Of a stretch of 38,129 bases of DNA, positions 1 through 10,201 are shown piece after piece. Made by a program: the position numbers and the translations under genes. How positions within the stretch are numbered: the first letter of the stretch is position 1; each line of letters starts with the position of its first letter. The stretch spans positions 1 to 38,129 of the forward strand of contig LRSR01010088.1 of assembly GCA_001579985.1 (NCBI GenBank), given 5' to 3'. This DNA is from Hypsibius dujardini (Eukaryota > Tardigrada > Eutardigrada > Parachela > Hypsibiidae). The notes beneath the pieces were generated by a model. The model saw nothing but the letters and a program-made list of their open reading frames with translations. It was not told the origin of the DNA and ran no database searches.

Positions 1-181
1 TCCAAAATTATTCAATCAATCAATCAATCAATTGCGCCGATAATTTAAAACGGTAGATCCTCTTAAAGTGTCAAATCAATCAATTTATTGGTCTAGTGTT
101 TTCATGTCTGCACACTGCACTTCAAGTCGTTTGCATCAAGTGCACATATTCCAGTAATCTCGCTCTGTCTCCTCCTTGCAG

Positions 182-1399
182 GGATAAAGTTTTCAGGACT
201 GCTCCTCGCCCCCAACAGGTACCTTCCTTTGGCTTTGAAGTCATGGGAAAATTAAGCAATCAATTGGCTTGTTTCAGTTTGGAGTAGCTTCGCCCAGACT
301 TCCGACTAGCATCCACTCTAATGACATGCTTGAACCGCGTCGCATCCGGACATTACAGCACATATTCCTGGAACACATCGCAGAACTTCTGGCAACAGAT
401 GAATTCACGGAAGAGTTGGGCGAACACACTGTGGAGATCAGATCGGTATGGGAACAAGGTCCTGTTTGTCTGCCTGTGTGTGTCTGTGTGTGTGTCTGTC
501 TGTGTGTTTGTGTGTTTGTGTGTCTGTCTGTGTGTCTTTGTGTCTGTGTGTCTGTGTGTCTGTGTGTCTGTCTGTGTGTCTGTCTGTCTGTCTGTCTGTG
601 TGTCTGTCTGTGTGTCTGTGTGTCTGTCTGTGTCTGTGTGTCTGTCTGTGTGTTGTCTGTGTCTGTCCGTCTGTCTGTGCGTCTGTGTGTCTGTGTGTTT
701 GTCTATCTGCCTATCTCTCCATTAGTCTCTACGTGTGCCGACAAATCAGTTCGTGTTTTTGCCACCGCTCGCGTGTGGGAAGATATGCGATCTTCGCAGT
801 TCGCCATTCAGGTATTGTCTTCCAGGTGCGGTACGACAATGCTCAAAACCAACTAAGTATTTTTTGGACGCCAAAGGGAACGGAAGAGGAGGATCGATTA
901 GTTCATCAAATGCTCATCCGCCTTGCCCCAAAACTTCGGTGAGTTTAATTTAGCATTCAATGACTCGAATGAGTGGAAGGAATGTTTTGGGGACCGGTTA
1001 AAATTTTGAAAAGTTGGAAATCAAGTACCGCGTGCCTATTTTCTCAGAAAGCAACTGTCCGACCAGCAGCTGGTCGGCACTATCCCCAAGCTGGAGTTCT
1101 TGCGCGACAGGACCGCCCTCCTCTTCCGCACCCTAGAAGCCAGCTTCGGGCAAGTCGATTACGGACCGGTGGACGACGATGCTGATGAAGTCGGTGAGGT
1201 CGGCTGTGAAGTGGCCGTAGCAGCCAGTCCCATTTTGGGCATCATCAAGGTGCGCACGGAGGAGAAAGAAGTGGACGTGTTCCGGTTGAATGAGGTGCCC
1301 GAGAAGCGAACTGACACCGGTGGGATTGATCGGAAGGCGCTGCTGGAGCAGTTGCACAGCACACCGCGAGTGGCCTTCAAGAAACGCGAACGGGCGTAG
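182..1399 (+). CDS. RBFA: Mitochondrial ribosome-binding factor A (RbfA family), 3' part of gene
   Basis: Likely exons are 182-218, 278-445, 826-938 and 1048-1399 (TAG). Phases fit at each join (0, 0, 2), with donors GTACC, GTATGG and GTGAGT and acceptors ending CAG. The product carries the RbfA pattern: an N-terminal helix [18 protein letters not shown], a beta/helix core ending in [18 protein letters not shown], then the strand [12 protein letters not shown], which matches the IP-x-L-x-F-x-x-D strand of RbfA KH-like folds. The helix/strand order resembles animal RBFA, which acts on 12S rRNA in small-subunit maturation of the mitochondrial ribosome. The acidic tail (DDDADEVGE region) is extra. 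No convincing start codon or targeting peptide is visible, so the first exon(s) probably lie left of the window. The 380-bp second intron is filled with TG/CTGT repeats. Family assignment is by recognition, not by alignment. Confidence 0.75.
446..825 (+). repeat. Intronic CTGT/TG microsatellite in RBFA
   Basis: From about 453 to 715 the intron is an irregular mix of CTGT and TG units. It reads open in three frames as Cys/Val/Ser/Leu-rich peptides, which are artefacts of the repeat. The flanking donor (GTATGG at 446) and acceptor (CCAG ending at 825) mark it as intron. Confidence 0.85.
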
Positions 1400-1600
1400 T
1401 GATTTGTTTTAAACATTTCTAAAGTGGCAGAATACTTGTTGGCCTGCACGGATCACACAGTGCACTGTTTAAGTCTGTAATCCGGTTGAAGTATTGAAAA
1501 ACATCCGACAGTAGGTACAAACGCTATATAAAATTATGCTCTGTTATGGAATAAGCCGAATTGGCTTATTCCAAGGCAGAATAATTCCAAGGCAGGAGAG

Positions 1601-1606
1601 AATAAA
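1601..1606 (+). promoter_or_regulatory. Polyadenylation signal AATAAA for RBFA
   Basis: A canonical AATAAA lies about 200 bp after the RBFA stop codon, before the fold-back element begins. It is the only perfect hexamer I noticed in this 3' flank. Confidence 0.5.
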
Positions 1607-1712
1607 TACCAGCCAGACTGCCTGTTTTGTCTTTTAATTTTATTTCATCATTAACTCTACAAGCCAAAGCTAAAAAACAGTGACTCAAACGTATAGTGTA
1701 GAATTATACCTT

Positions 1713-2412
1713 TAAGGGCAACCCGGCGCTTTGAAATCACCCAAAAATCTCGCCGGGTCGCCAGCCGCGGTGGCCATGGATGATTGTTATCGTGTCCCGG
1801 TCTAATTTTTTATAACTCCTTCTTGAGTTGGCAAACTTTTCAGTTTTTCAGTTTTTCAAAAAAAAATACGTCATCGGACGTAGTCGTCCCTCTCAGGCAC
1901 TCTTTTGATTACTTTGAATGGCGAATATCTTCTGATTAACCTCGTTTTGCACTTTTCTGATAATTATTTAAAATTGCAACCTTCGAAATTCAACGTTTTC
2001 AGCTGACTGGTCTAGTTACAGAGAAAAGTTTGAGAAGCTCAGCGACCCAAGTTCATCCCATCCCAAAATAAGTTTTTTTACGGTTCTTCCTCTTTTTCTC
2101 TGTAATGCATCTTGCTAACTTAAAACGCTGAATTTTGAGGGTTGCAATTTTAAATGCCTATCGGAAAAGTGCAAAACGAAGTTAATCAGAAGATATTCGC
2201 CATTCAAAATTACCAAAAGAGTGCCCGGGAGTGACGGCTACGTCCGATGACGTCATAGGATTTTTTTTTTCAAAAATTGAAAAGGACAAAAAGTTTGCCA
2301 ACTCAAGGAGTCATAAAAAATAGATTGGAACACGGAAAGAATAATCCTTGGTCACTGTGGCTGGCGACCCGGCGAGATGGAAGGACGATTTCAAAGCGCA
2401 GAGTTGCCTTTC
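1713..2412. mobile_element. Fold-back (MITE-like) element, about 700 bp
   Basis: The two halves are imperfect inverted copies. The left end AAGGGCAACCCGGCGCTTTG is matched by the right end CAAAGCGCAGAGTTGCCTTT. Further in, CTCGCCGGGTCGCCAGCC pairs with GGCTGGCGACCCGGCGAG, and GCGAATATCTTCTGATTAAC pairs with GTTAATCAGAAGATATTCGC. The arms run nearly the full length, with a short centre near 2045-2095. No coding sequence is present. The element class is unassigned, and the target-site duplication is not clear by eye. Confidence 0.75.
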
Positions 2413-3335
2413 AGTTGTTTTAGTTTTGCCATTCCTAGACAGGCGCTTTACGCAGCGAGAGATAGCGGGGAAGCAACGAAAATGAGTTACTCTTACTTAA
2501 GTTTCCCATGAAAACTAAAAAAATTAGACTGAGCAATTCTAATTGAGGCATAGAATAGTTGTGCCATCAATCTACAGTTCGACGCCAGTAATTATAAAGT
2601 CCTCGAAGGGAGCGCACCCAGAAGCTGAAGAAAATGTTCCTTTATACTCCAAAATACCAGAAATCAAAACAGTGCATTCTCCTAAAAATGCCGGTCTGAC
2701 TTCTAAGACCATAAATCAACAAAAGCGATAATATAAACCGTGAAAAAGGAAAAGAGGACTGTGGCTCAGCGCAGATCGCAAATGTAAGAGCCAAAAAAAT
2801 TGTAAAGAAAAGAAAACAGAAGTCCACATCATTAACAACACACACACACACACAACGGATGCAAAAGAGAAAAGGAAGGAGCATTCTTTAAACTAAACTA
2901 GCACGGACCTATAAAACCGGTAACAGGTCTTACAGGTGACGACGAGAGACAGAGAGAGTCAAAAAAACAAAGGATAGACTGCCTACAGTCAAACGGGCAC
3001 ATCTATCGCCAATTTCGGCGAAGTAGGGGGAGGGAGGGCACTAGAGGATGATTGCCAGTTTCCTGGCAGACCCTCCCGCTTGTCAACGTGGCCAGAAAGA
3101 AGATGATTGCCTCTCGGCAGACCTTCCCGCCTTTCGGCGTTTGCTTGGAAACATATAAGAAGATGCAGTGATAAAGAGGTAAGAAAAAATGGTCCACACC
3201 CATCGAGACCCACATCAGCCAGGTAGATGAGAAGTTCCCATCGAGAGGTAATTCCGTCCAGTTGAGGTAGTTCATTCCGATCCCCAAGGTGAGAAGCATT
3301 GAACGGAATCATGGTCGGGCAGTCCGCAGATACGT
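2413..3335. other. Intergenic; no gene seen
   Basis: Apart from a short CA run (2838-2855) and short open frames without codon or domain character, I see nothing. The stretch lies downstream of both RBFA (+) and the brat-like gene (-), so it is convergent 3' flanking DNA. Confidence 0.6.
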
Positions 3336-5800
3336 CTAATGGGAAGACTTGGAGGAGGGCTTGGACTCAAGGGCTTCATCGAAGGCCGACGGCCACTGCA
3401 ACGATCGAGTCGTTCGTGGGAGAACCGGAGGTGGAGACCCGGGAACATGGAGGAGATTGGTCAGGAGAACAATGTTGTTGTTGGTCGCTACAGATACGAA
3501 GATAAAAAGGCAGACTCAGCGTGGAATAACGGTGATTACTAATTTCAGATATAGAGATGCTAAAAAGATCATACCAGCAGTGATGAGATTACCCTCAGGA
3601 GTCATGAACAGTCCGCAGCAGCGGCTCACCTGTACGCAAAAAACGATTGTCCTTTTAGCAACACCGATGAGGAAGAGAAGGAAGTTCAACGTGACACAAA
3701 GCACAGGTAGATTTATTCAAAAGATTTTGTTTGAATGGTCTAAAAAATCATTTTTTGAATTTGAAATAAGCACTTTTATTTAACATGACAATTGCAGAAC
3801 AAAATATTTTAATTAAATAAGCTTTGCGGCGAGTTTACATTTGATTTGAGTTTAAATAAACAGACAGACCGATTTTAGTTTTTTTAAGTGCAATTTCCGG
3901 AGAAAATATTTTTATAAACAAAATTTTGCGATGAATTAATATTTTCTTTAAATGTCAATGCCTTACTTGAACATCAACAATTCAGACAAACAGTCAGTGA
4001 GCTCATTAGCTGGGGGGGGGGGTTAATACCTTCATATGTGGCAGCTCATAGTCGGCCAGCAGCTTCCCTTGGGGGCTCCAGACTGACACGTGGAAGCGAT
4101 TGCCATGAGTGTCCGCCACCACCACGTCCCCGCTCTCGGCGACATCGATGCCGTTGGGGTAGAAGATGATGCCGGGGTGCTCGCTGCCGATGCGTTGGAT
4201 CAGTGCACCGCGACAGTCAAACACGCAGACGCAGTGTCCGAGGAAGTCACAGATATAAAAGGTCTCGTTCACCACCAGCACGTCCGACGGCTCCTCCATC
4301 ACTTTCTCCAGTGTGAAGTGGTACAGCACCTTGCCCTCCTGGGTCATGACAACGCACGACGCCGGTTGATTCTCGATCGCCACAATCTACAAAAAGAGGT
4401 CAGGACCGTTGTTGAGGAAACGGGAAGCTAACTGACAGTCAGACAGAGACAGAGGAGCAGAGACAGTCAAACCGACAGGTAGACAGACAGACAAACAGAG
4501 GGTTAGACAGATAGACAGACAGACAGATTAACAGAGGGTTAGACAGGTAGACAGACAGACAGATAAACAGAGGGTTAGACAGATAGACAGACAGACAGAT
4601 TAACAGAGGGTTAGACAGATAGACAGTCAGACAAAGACACAGGCAGGCATACAGGTAGAGTGACAGACACAGAGAGTCATACCAGTCCGCGGTAAACCGT
4701 CAAGCCAACAAACAACGTCTGGCGTATCTGGCGAATTTGGCTGTAGAAATCGCCATGGCGAGAGAAGATTTGCAAGCGCGAACAATCTCGGCCTGAGAGA
4801 ACAAAAACTGTTATTTCCGGTAAAAGCCAATCACATGCACTTTTAAACACCATCCTTCCATACCGCGATCGCTGACCACCACACGGTCCAGGGTCTCAAT
4901 GTACGCCACCTTGCGCGGCTGCCACAGGCGACCTTTGCGGTATCCACTGGTGCCCCAAGAAAAGAGCAGGGATCCCTTCTGGTCGAATACCTGGATGCGA
5001 TTGTTCATCGTGTCTAAACCAAAAGAGGCGAAACAGGCCAAGCAATTATTAGCGACCATTCGGCTGGTACGGCTTTCCAAAATCGAAATTCGAACTGACC
5101 GGCAACGATGATTTCCCCGGTAGGCCCGAGACAAAAGCCATGCGGCGAATCTAACTGACCGGGAGCTCCACCGGTCTCTCCAAATCGGGATCTAAAACAT
5201 GATGTTATTGGTTACTGCTGAATGCTACGATCCCCGGTTAAACAAGACCCACGATAGAAGACACCAAACTGCATCAGACAGGGACAACGCGAGAATCAAA
5301 AGAACCGGAACTCGGAAGCCAGGGACAAACGTGTGGGTAGGCAGCTTGACGTACAGTATTCAGACATAACTAATCTACAGACATAACTGTTTTAGACAGA
5401 TTTAGACAGACCTGATCTTCACAGGCTGATCTCGACAGACAACGAAACGGACCAACAGAATTTCCTAACAGAAAGAGATAGAATGACACCGTGATGGGCA
5501 GGAAGACATCAACAACTGACATAGAGGCAGACCGGTGTAGATGATTTACAAACTGATCTAGACACATGCACTTCTGATAGTCGGACACATTGATAAACGG
5601 ATAGACATCTCCAACACAGACAGATAGACAGAGTGGTCAGACAGACATGACAGATATGGGCATACACAAAAGCATAACTGATTCAGGAAGACAGAGTGAA
5701 ATAGATACATCCAACTCTGATGGACAAACAGTGCAATGAGCAGATACACATGTCTTACAGACAGACTTACAGACAGACAGACAGACAGACAGACAGACTT

Positions 5801-5841
<41 letters not shown>

Positions 5842-7735
5842 GATAGACTGACACGCCTCATTAAGGCAGTCAGGCATAACTAATATGGACACAGACATAA
5901 CTGATAGACATATGCGGTAATAGACTCATATGCATTCAGGTAAAGTAAACAGTTAGACTGTGAGGTATTCTCACAGCATCTCCAGTTCCTTCCGCGGGAC
6001 CATCATACGATCCATGGCTTGCGGCAACGGCGCCATCCCAAAGGAGCTTCCGATATGTTGCATTCTGCCGCCGGACGAACTGTGGCGGTACGGATTGACG
6101 TGCATGCTGTTGCCGCGGTCCCGGTCCTGCTGGTGATCACCACCACTACCGCCATAGTGCCGTGCACGGGAGAAGTCACGATCGCGTTGTCCGTGCTGCT
6201 GGTAGCCCCCACCACCACCGCTGCCTGACATCCCGTAGCCCAGACTGCTGCTGCTTTCTCCGTTGGCGTAATGCTGGCCGCCGCCACTCCCATACCCCCT
6301 GCTGTGGTGGGACGACATCGACATCATTGAGCTGCTCGCATCGCGATGCGTAATAGCCACCTGCAAGCCGTACTCCGCATCTACGGGAGACAAACAGCAA
6401 CAATTAGGCATAAAACAATGACAGTATATCTCTAATATAATTATTTAATACTATAACACTACTAAGTGCAATAAATGAATTAAAAACCACAAATGTCTGG
6501 TTTTGGCAACAATGCCCATCCCCGTAAGTAACGAGAAGAAAACGCCAACGCCAAAAGTCGCGTGACTGTTGGAATCGCGCCAAAAACGTGTTTCGCTAAT
6601 CCAAGTAGAGGACCAAAGATGTGATTCCAATTCCAATTCCAATTTGATTTAATACAACACAGTACCGGAAAACAGCGGGTTTGTTTTAAATTAAACCATG
6701 TTCAATTTTATTTAAAATCAGACTTTGGTCACTGACTGAAAATTAAATTTAAATTAAATACACCAAATCAATTAGCATTTCAAATGCTGATGAAAAAAAT
6801 AAGTTTGCCTTTTAACTATTCTTGTTTGTATTTTAATTCACTCTGATTTAAAATACTGAAAAACAGCATTTCGATTTAAAATTAAATCATCTTTAATGTA
6901 ATTTAAAACGAAACTTTGGAGTTCTGTGGCGTTGGAGTCTTTGGTCACGAGTTGAATTGTTAATTTAAATTCAGAATACGTACAATACGAGGGAATGGCT
7001 CTGGAATGGGCCAGCGGGAGGCAGGGGGCGCTCTATCGCAAATTAATCGAAAACAGATGAATCACCATAGTCAGCGACCTCTATAGTGAGATTTTTTCAA
7101 CCGTCCAATTATTTCGTTTTTTTAAACATGTTCCCGTAACCTTTCTTGATATCTGATTCGCGTTTCTGTGTGGAAGTTCTAATTCCCAGGGTGGCCCATG
7201 CCAGGGTACGGGAAATTCAAGTGGCCCATTCAAGGACTCCTCCCTCATACTATTGAAACAGCACTAAAAACACTCACAGGGATTGAGATGGCCGCCTTCT
7301 GGTTCGACAAACCCGAGATCCGACGGTGACCGGCTATTACTGCCGCCGCCCATCTTGCCGTGTTGCAGCTGTCGGATGGGATTCTGCTGCTGCTGCAGCA
7401 TGAGCGGCTCCCCCATCATCATCAGGCCCCGTTGTTGTTGTTGATCGCCCCGTCGACGGCGATCCTGCGTCACCACAGCAGGCTCGCCCCAGGTCGTGCT
7501 GCCGTCCGTGCTGCGTCCGCTGGATCCGCCATTGTTGTTGTTGCTGCTGCGGTGATGACTGTTGTTGTTGCTCCACACGCCCATGTGGGAGGCGCCACTG
7601 CTCAGCTCTGACATGGAGGACCGCGATGACGACCTCGAGGAGGGATGGAAGGACGAGGGATGCGGGTGGTGATGGGGATGGTGTTGCGGCAGATGTCCGT
7701 GAAGCATATTTCCGCTCAGGGCGCGACCGACCGGC
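3336..7735 (-). CDS. brat: Brat/TRIM2-3-type NHL-repeat RNA-binding protein (5' end missing)
   Basis: Exons, in order of transcription: 7278-7735, 5975-6380, 5100-5191, 4864-5013, 4683-4792, 4030-4386, 3575-3629 and 3336-3487 (TAG at 3336-3338). All seven joins agree in phase (1,2,1,1,0,0,1). The first two exons encode a low-complexity linker rich in His, Ser, Asn, Gln and Gly. From exon 3 the protein is a six-bladed NHL propeller very like Drosophila Brat: LDSPHGFCLGPTGEIIVADT, RLWQPRKVAY, EEPSDVLVVNETFYICDFLG, YPNGIDVAESGDVVVADTHG, VSRCCGLFMTPEGNLITA. The Brat NHL domain binds mRNA to repress translation (hunchback is the classic target). A short basic/Ser tail follows the last blade. The B-boxes and coiled coil expected upstream are not found adjacent to 7735; the exon there starts in phase 2, so more exons exist upstream, possibly across an intron holding the HECT gene. 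Brat is the closest match I recognise; TRIM2/3 is the alternative orthology. Confidence 0.85.
4387..4682. repeat. CAGA-type microsatellite with higher-order unit, brat intron
   Basis: About 4440-4660 is built of CAGA words arranged in a larger unit of roughly 40 bp, marked by a recurring CAGAGGGTTAGACAG phrase (four or so copies). It fills the intron between two NHL exons. Confidence 0.75.
5192..5974. repeat. CAGA-rich intron of brat-like gene
   Basis: This is the intron between the linker exon and the first NHL exon. The 5750-5850 segment is a near-pure CAGA array. The rest consists of degenerate CAGA/CATAAC words that read open as Cys/Leu/Ser-rich frames on the minus strand. No exon is recognised inside. 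Confidence 0.7.
6381..7277. other. AT-rich intron of brat-like gene
   Basis: The stretch 6640-6960 is dominated by TTTAAATTAAAT-type words, similar to the composition at 8100-8380. No exon or RNA gene is recognised. Confidence 0.5.
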
Positions 7736-8772
7736 CTGGAATGTGGGGGCAAAATAAATAATTCCCGGATTCGGAAGGAGATAAATTAAAATGATAAAAA
7801 GGTGTGAGGCCGTCACAGGGAAGTGAAATATGACGCAACGGCTGGCCTCTCGGGTGAAAATTCAAGATGAGCGCATGGATGATGAAAAAGTAAAAGAGGG
7901 CGACAACAACGAGCGTCGCAGGTGGATGTTTTGAGAAAAGAGAAAGAACGTGGAAAGGGAGGACGATCAAGATAAATTTCACTTGGGATTTTCATTGAGG
8001 CGAAAAGCGACCAATCACAGCGCACTGAAAAAGCTTGATGTTTGACGAAAGGTGGCGTCCAATTCGGACATACCACGGCACCCCACCCTACACATTAGTG
8101 TTGATTAAATATCCTCTCGAATTTTAAATAAAATGAACAACATATTTAAATTGCCTGGCAAATCGTATTTAAATAGACTTCCGGGCTATTTAAAAAAAAA
8201 AGACTGATTTTAGCTATTTAAAATATGAATTTGAATTAAAATTGCTTACGGTTTTAATTGTTTTGGCCCAATTTAATTTAATTTTAAATTCAAAATCGGC
8301 ACGTTTTCTACCTCGGTTTTAAATTAAATTAAAATCGGGGTTTTTTAATGAAAAGGCCGTTTTTGGCTATTTTAAATATTATTTTAATTAAACTTAAACA
8401 ACACTACCACACATCGCCAGCTGTGATTTGTGAATTGTCTTCGCTAACGATGTTGTTTTGTTGTATGAAAATGGTCTGTGCCCTCAATTTACAAAAAAGC
8501 TTTTTTTATTTATTAAATCCTATCATCCTTCCTATCGTTCTAAGAATTCTCTGGGCGTGGCAGTGCCACTGCTGTGTGTGTGGCACTGACAGCGTTGATT
8601 TTGAGTTTCGACTTCCGAGTCATGGACGATTCAGCAGTCACGTCAGCTGATGATGACGAACCGACTCGAGTCATCGTGACTCGACCACTTTATCGATTTC
8701 CGGTGCCAGTTTCCAATTTTTTGGCAGCCATCCGGTCCCTATCTCTATCTCTCTCTCTCCGTGCCTGTTTCT
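7736..8772. other. Region upstream of last recognised brat exon; no gene seen
   Basis: The stretch contains AT-rich TTTAAATTAAAT words (8100-8380) and short open frames with no recognisable domain. I looked on the minus strand for B-box cysteine patterns and found none. Confidence 0.5.
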
Positions 8773-9018
8773 TATGGAGCGCCCGCCGTGTCAAAAGGTT
8801 TTTGAATTTTCGCTCAATGAAATCATTTTTGCTCAATGGTTTCATTGAGCAATAATTAATTTTAGCTCAACAGTTTCATTGAGCCATAATTAATTTAAAC
8901 TCAATAGTTTCATTGAGCCATAATTAATTTTAGCTCAATAGTTTCATTGAGCCATAATTAATTTAAGCTCAATAGTTTCATTGAGCCATAATTAATTTAA
9001 GCTCAATAGTTTCATTGA
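8773..9018. repeat. Hairpin minisatellite array A (34-bp unit, about 6 copies)
   Basis: The unit reads approximately GCTCAATAGTTTCATTGAGC followed by CATAATTAATTTAA. GCTCAAT and ATTGAGC are complementary, so every unit is a hairpin with a 6-base loop. The array is preceded by a non-repeated end TATGGAGCGCCCGCCGTGTC. The same end and the same units occur in reverse orientation at 19054-19290. Confidence 0.85.
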
Positions 9019-9133
9019 ACAATAATTACAACTTTGGATCACTTGCGTGGAGGCTGCTTAATGCGCTCATATGCTCGTAAAAGGATTCAAATAGCAGTTT
9101 CCCTATAAATGTCAAGTTGTCTTTTTACACAGT

Positions 9134-9433
9134 AGGGACGTTTTAGCAGTCGGCGTAAGCGTAACGTAAGCGTAAACTTAAGGACACGGACCAACAGGAA
9201 TGAGGCAAGGGGTGTGGCCTCTCTTAATGTTAATTTCTTACGCTACTGCTTGACGTAAGGGACAAAGTAAAAGTTCAGTTCAAAGTAGAATAGTTTCCTT
9301 GAAATTTTCTGCTCTTGCGCCTTACGCCCAGATCCTTACGTCGAGTGCTTAAACATCCAGTCATAAGCGTAAACTTAGCGGACCTTATGCCTAAGTTTAT
9401 GTTACGCTTACGCCGGTTTGCTTAAACGTCTCT
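9134..9433. mobile_element. MITE with GTAAGCGTAA-type terminal inverted repeats, copy 1
   Basis: The left end GGGACGTTTTAGCAGTCGGC matches the reverse complement of the right end near 9395-9433 (CCGGTTTGCTTAAACGTCTC) with mismatches. The sub-terminal regions carry repeated GCGTAA/TTACGC words. A diverged copy in the opposite orientation lies at 35376-35658. No coding capacity is seen. Confidence 0.75.
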
Positions 9434-10201
9434 AGTGTGTCATACTCGCCAGCAAGAAAAACAGAACAAAGAAGCCTACACTGGCGGTGCGCGTTGGGCA
9501 GCCTGCTCTGGGTTTCCCAACAATTTGATTTTTTTTGTGCGGAATCTGGATATCAGATTCCTTCATTTGCCTCCATCCAAATTATGGGCATCCGAGATGG
9601 CTTGAGATCTGCCGTTTCAAAAAGTTCAGAAAAAAATCGTACTTAATGTGAAAAAATGTCGAAGAAGAGACGCATTTTGCATGATTCATTTTGGATCACC
9701 TCGGATCCTGATCTTCGTCATCAAATTTGTGAAATTGTTTTGGAGGTTCAGGTAGAGCGACAAATTCTAAGATCAAACGCTTTGATTTTAGCGAAATCGG
9801 TTAAAAATTTGCTTCGGGCGCTTATTTCTCCCGTCCAAGTGATCCAAAGGAACATGCCCTGTCCACAGAGTTAATTGAATAAGGAGTAATTTTAGCATAG
9901 TAGCTTGGGAAGACATCTTGAGTTTAGTCAATATGATATGGAGAAAATAAAGCCGCCAAATTTTTTTGGAGAGGGGACCCTAAATAAGGTGGGGCGCAGA
10001 GGCGTGACTTGCACGTTTTCAGGGGTCTTCACTACCCGCTTTAGCACAGGGGTCTAGAGGGCAAAGTAGGAAATAGGTGTGGTCACGAGGGTGTCAGCTG
10101 TTTCTTGCATCATTCAATTTCTTTCTGCGCGTCTTGCAGAATTTTTCCTGTTCTGGGTCTCCACCGTCTTCACCTGTATTTTGCTGTTTACCTAAAATTT
10201 C
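9434..10201. other. 5' flank of HECT gene; no gene seen
   Basis: Two short open frames (9437-9646, 9656-9874) lack splice context, homology that I recognise, or codon bias. I treat the stretch as 5' flank or promoter of the HECT gene. Confidence 0.5.

Noticed and set aside
269-942. Three overlapping Cys/Val/Leu-rich open frames
   Set aside because: The central part is the CTGT/TG intron repeat; only 278-445 and 826-938 are exonic.
5558-5854. Minus-strand Cys/Leu/Ser frame in brat intron
   Set aside because: Generated by the CAGA array between two well-defined exons.
7813-8076. Minus-strand frame considered as a brat B-box exon
   Set aside because: Few Cys/His residues, with no B-box spacing and no donor in the needed phase.
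9437-9874. Two short plus-strand frames upstream of the HECT gene
   Set aside because: No phase link to HECT exon 1 and no conserved pattern.
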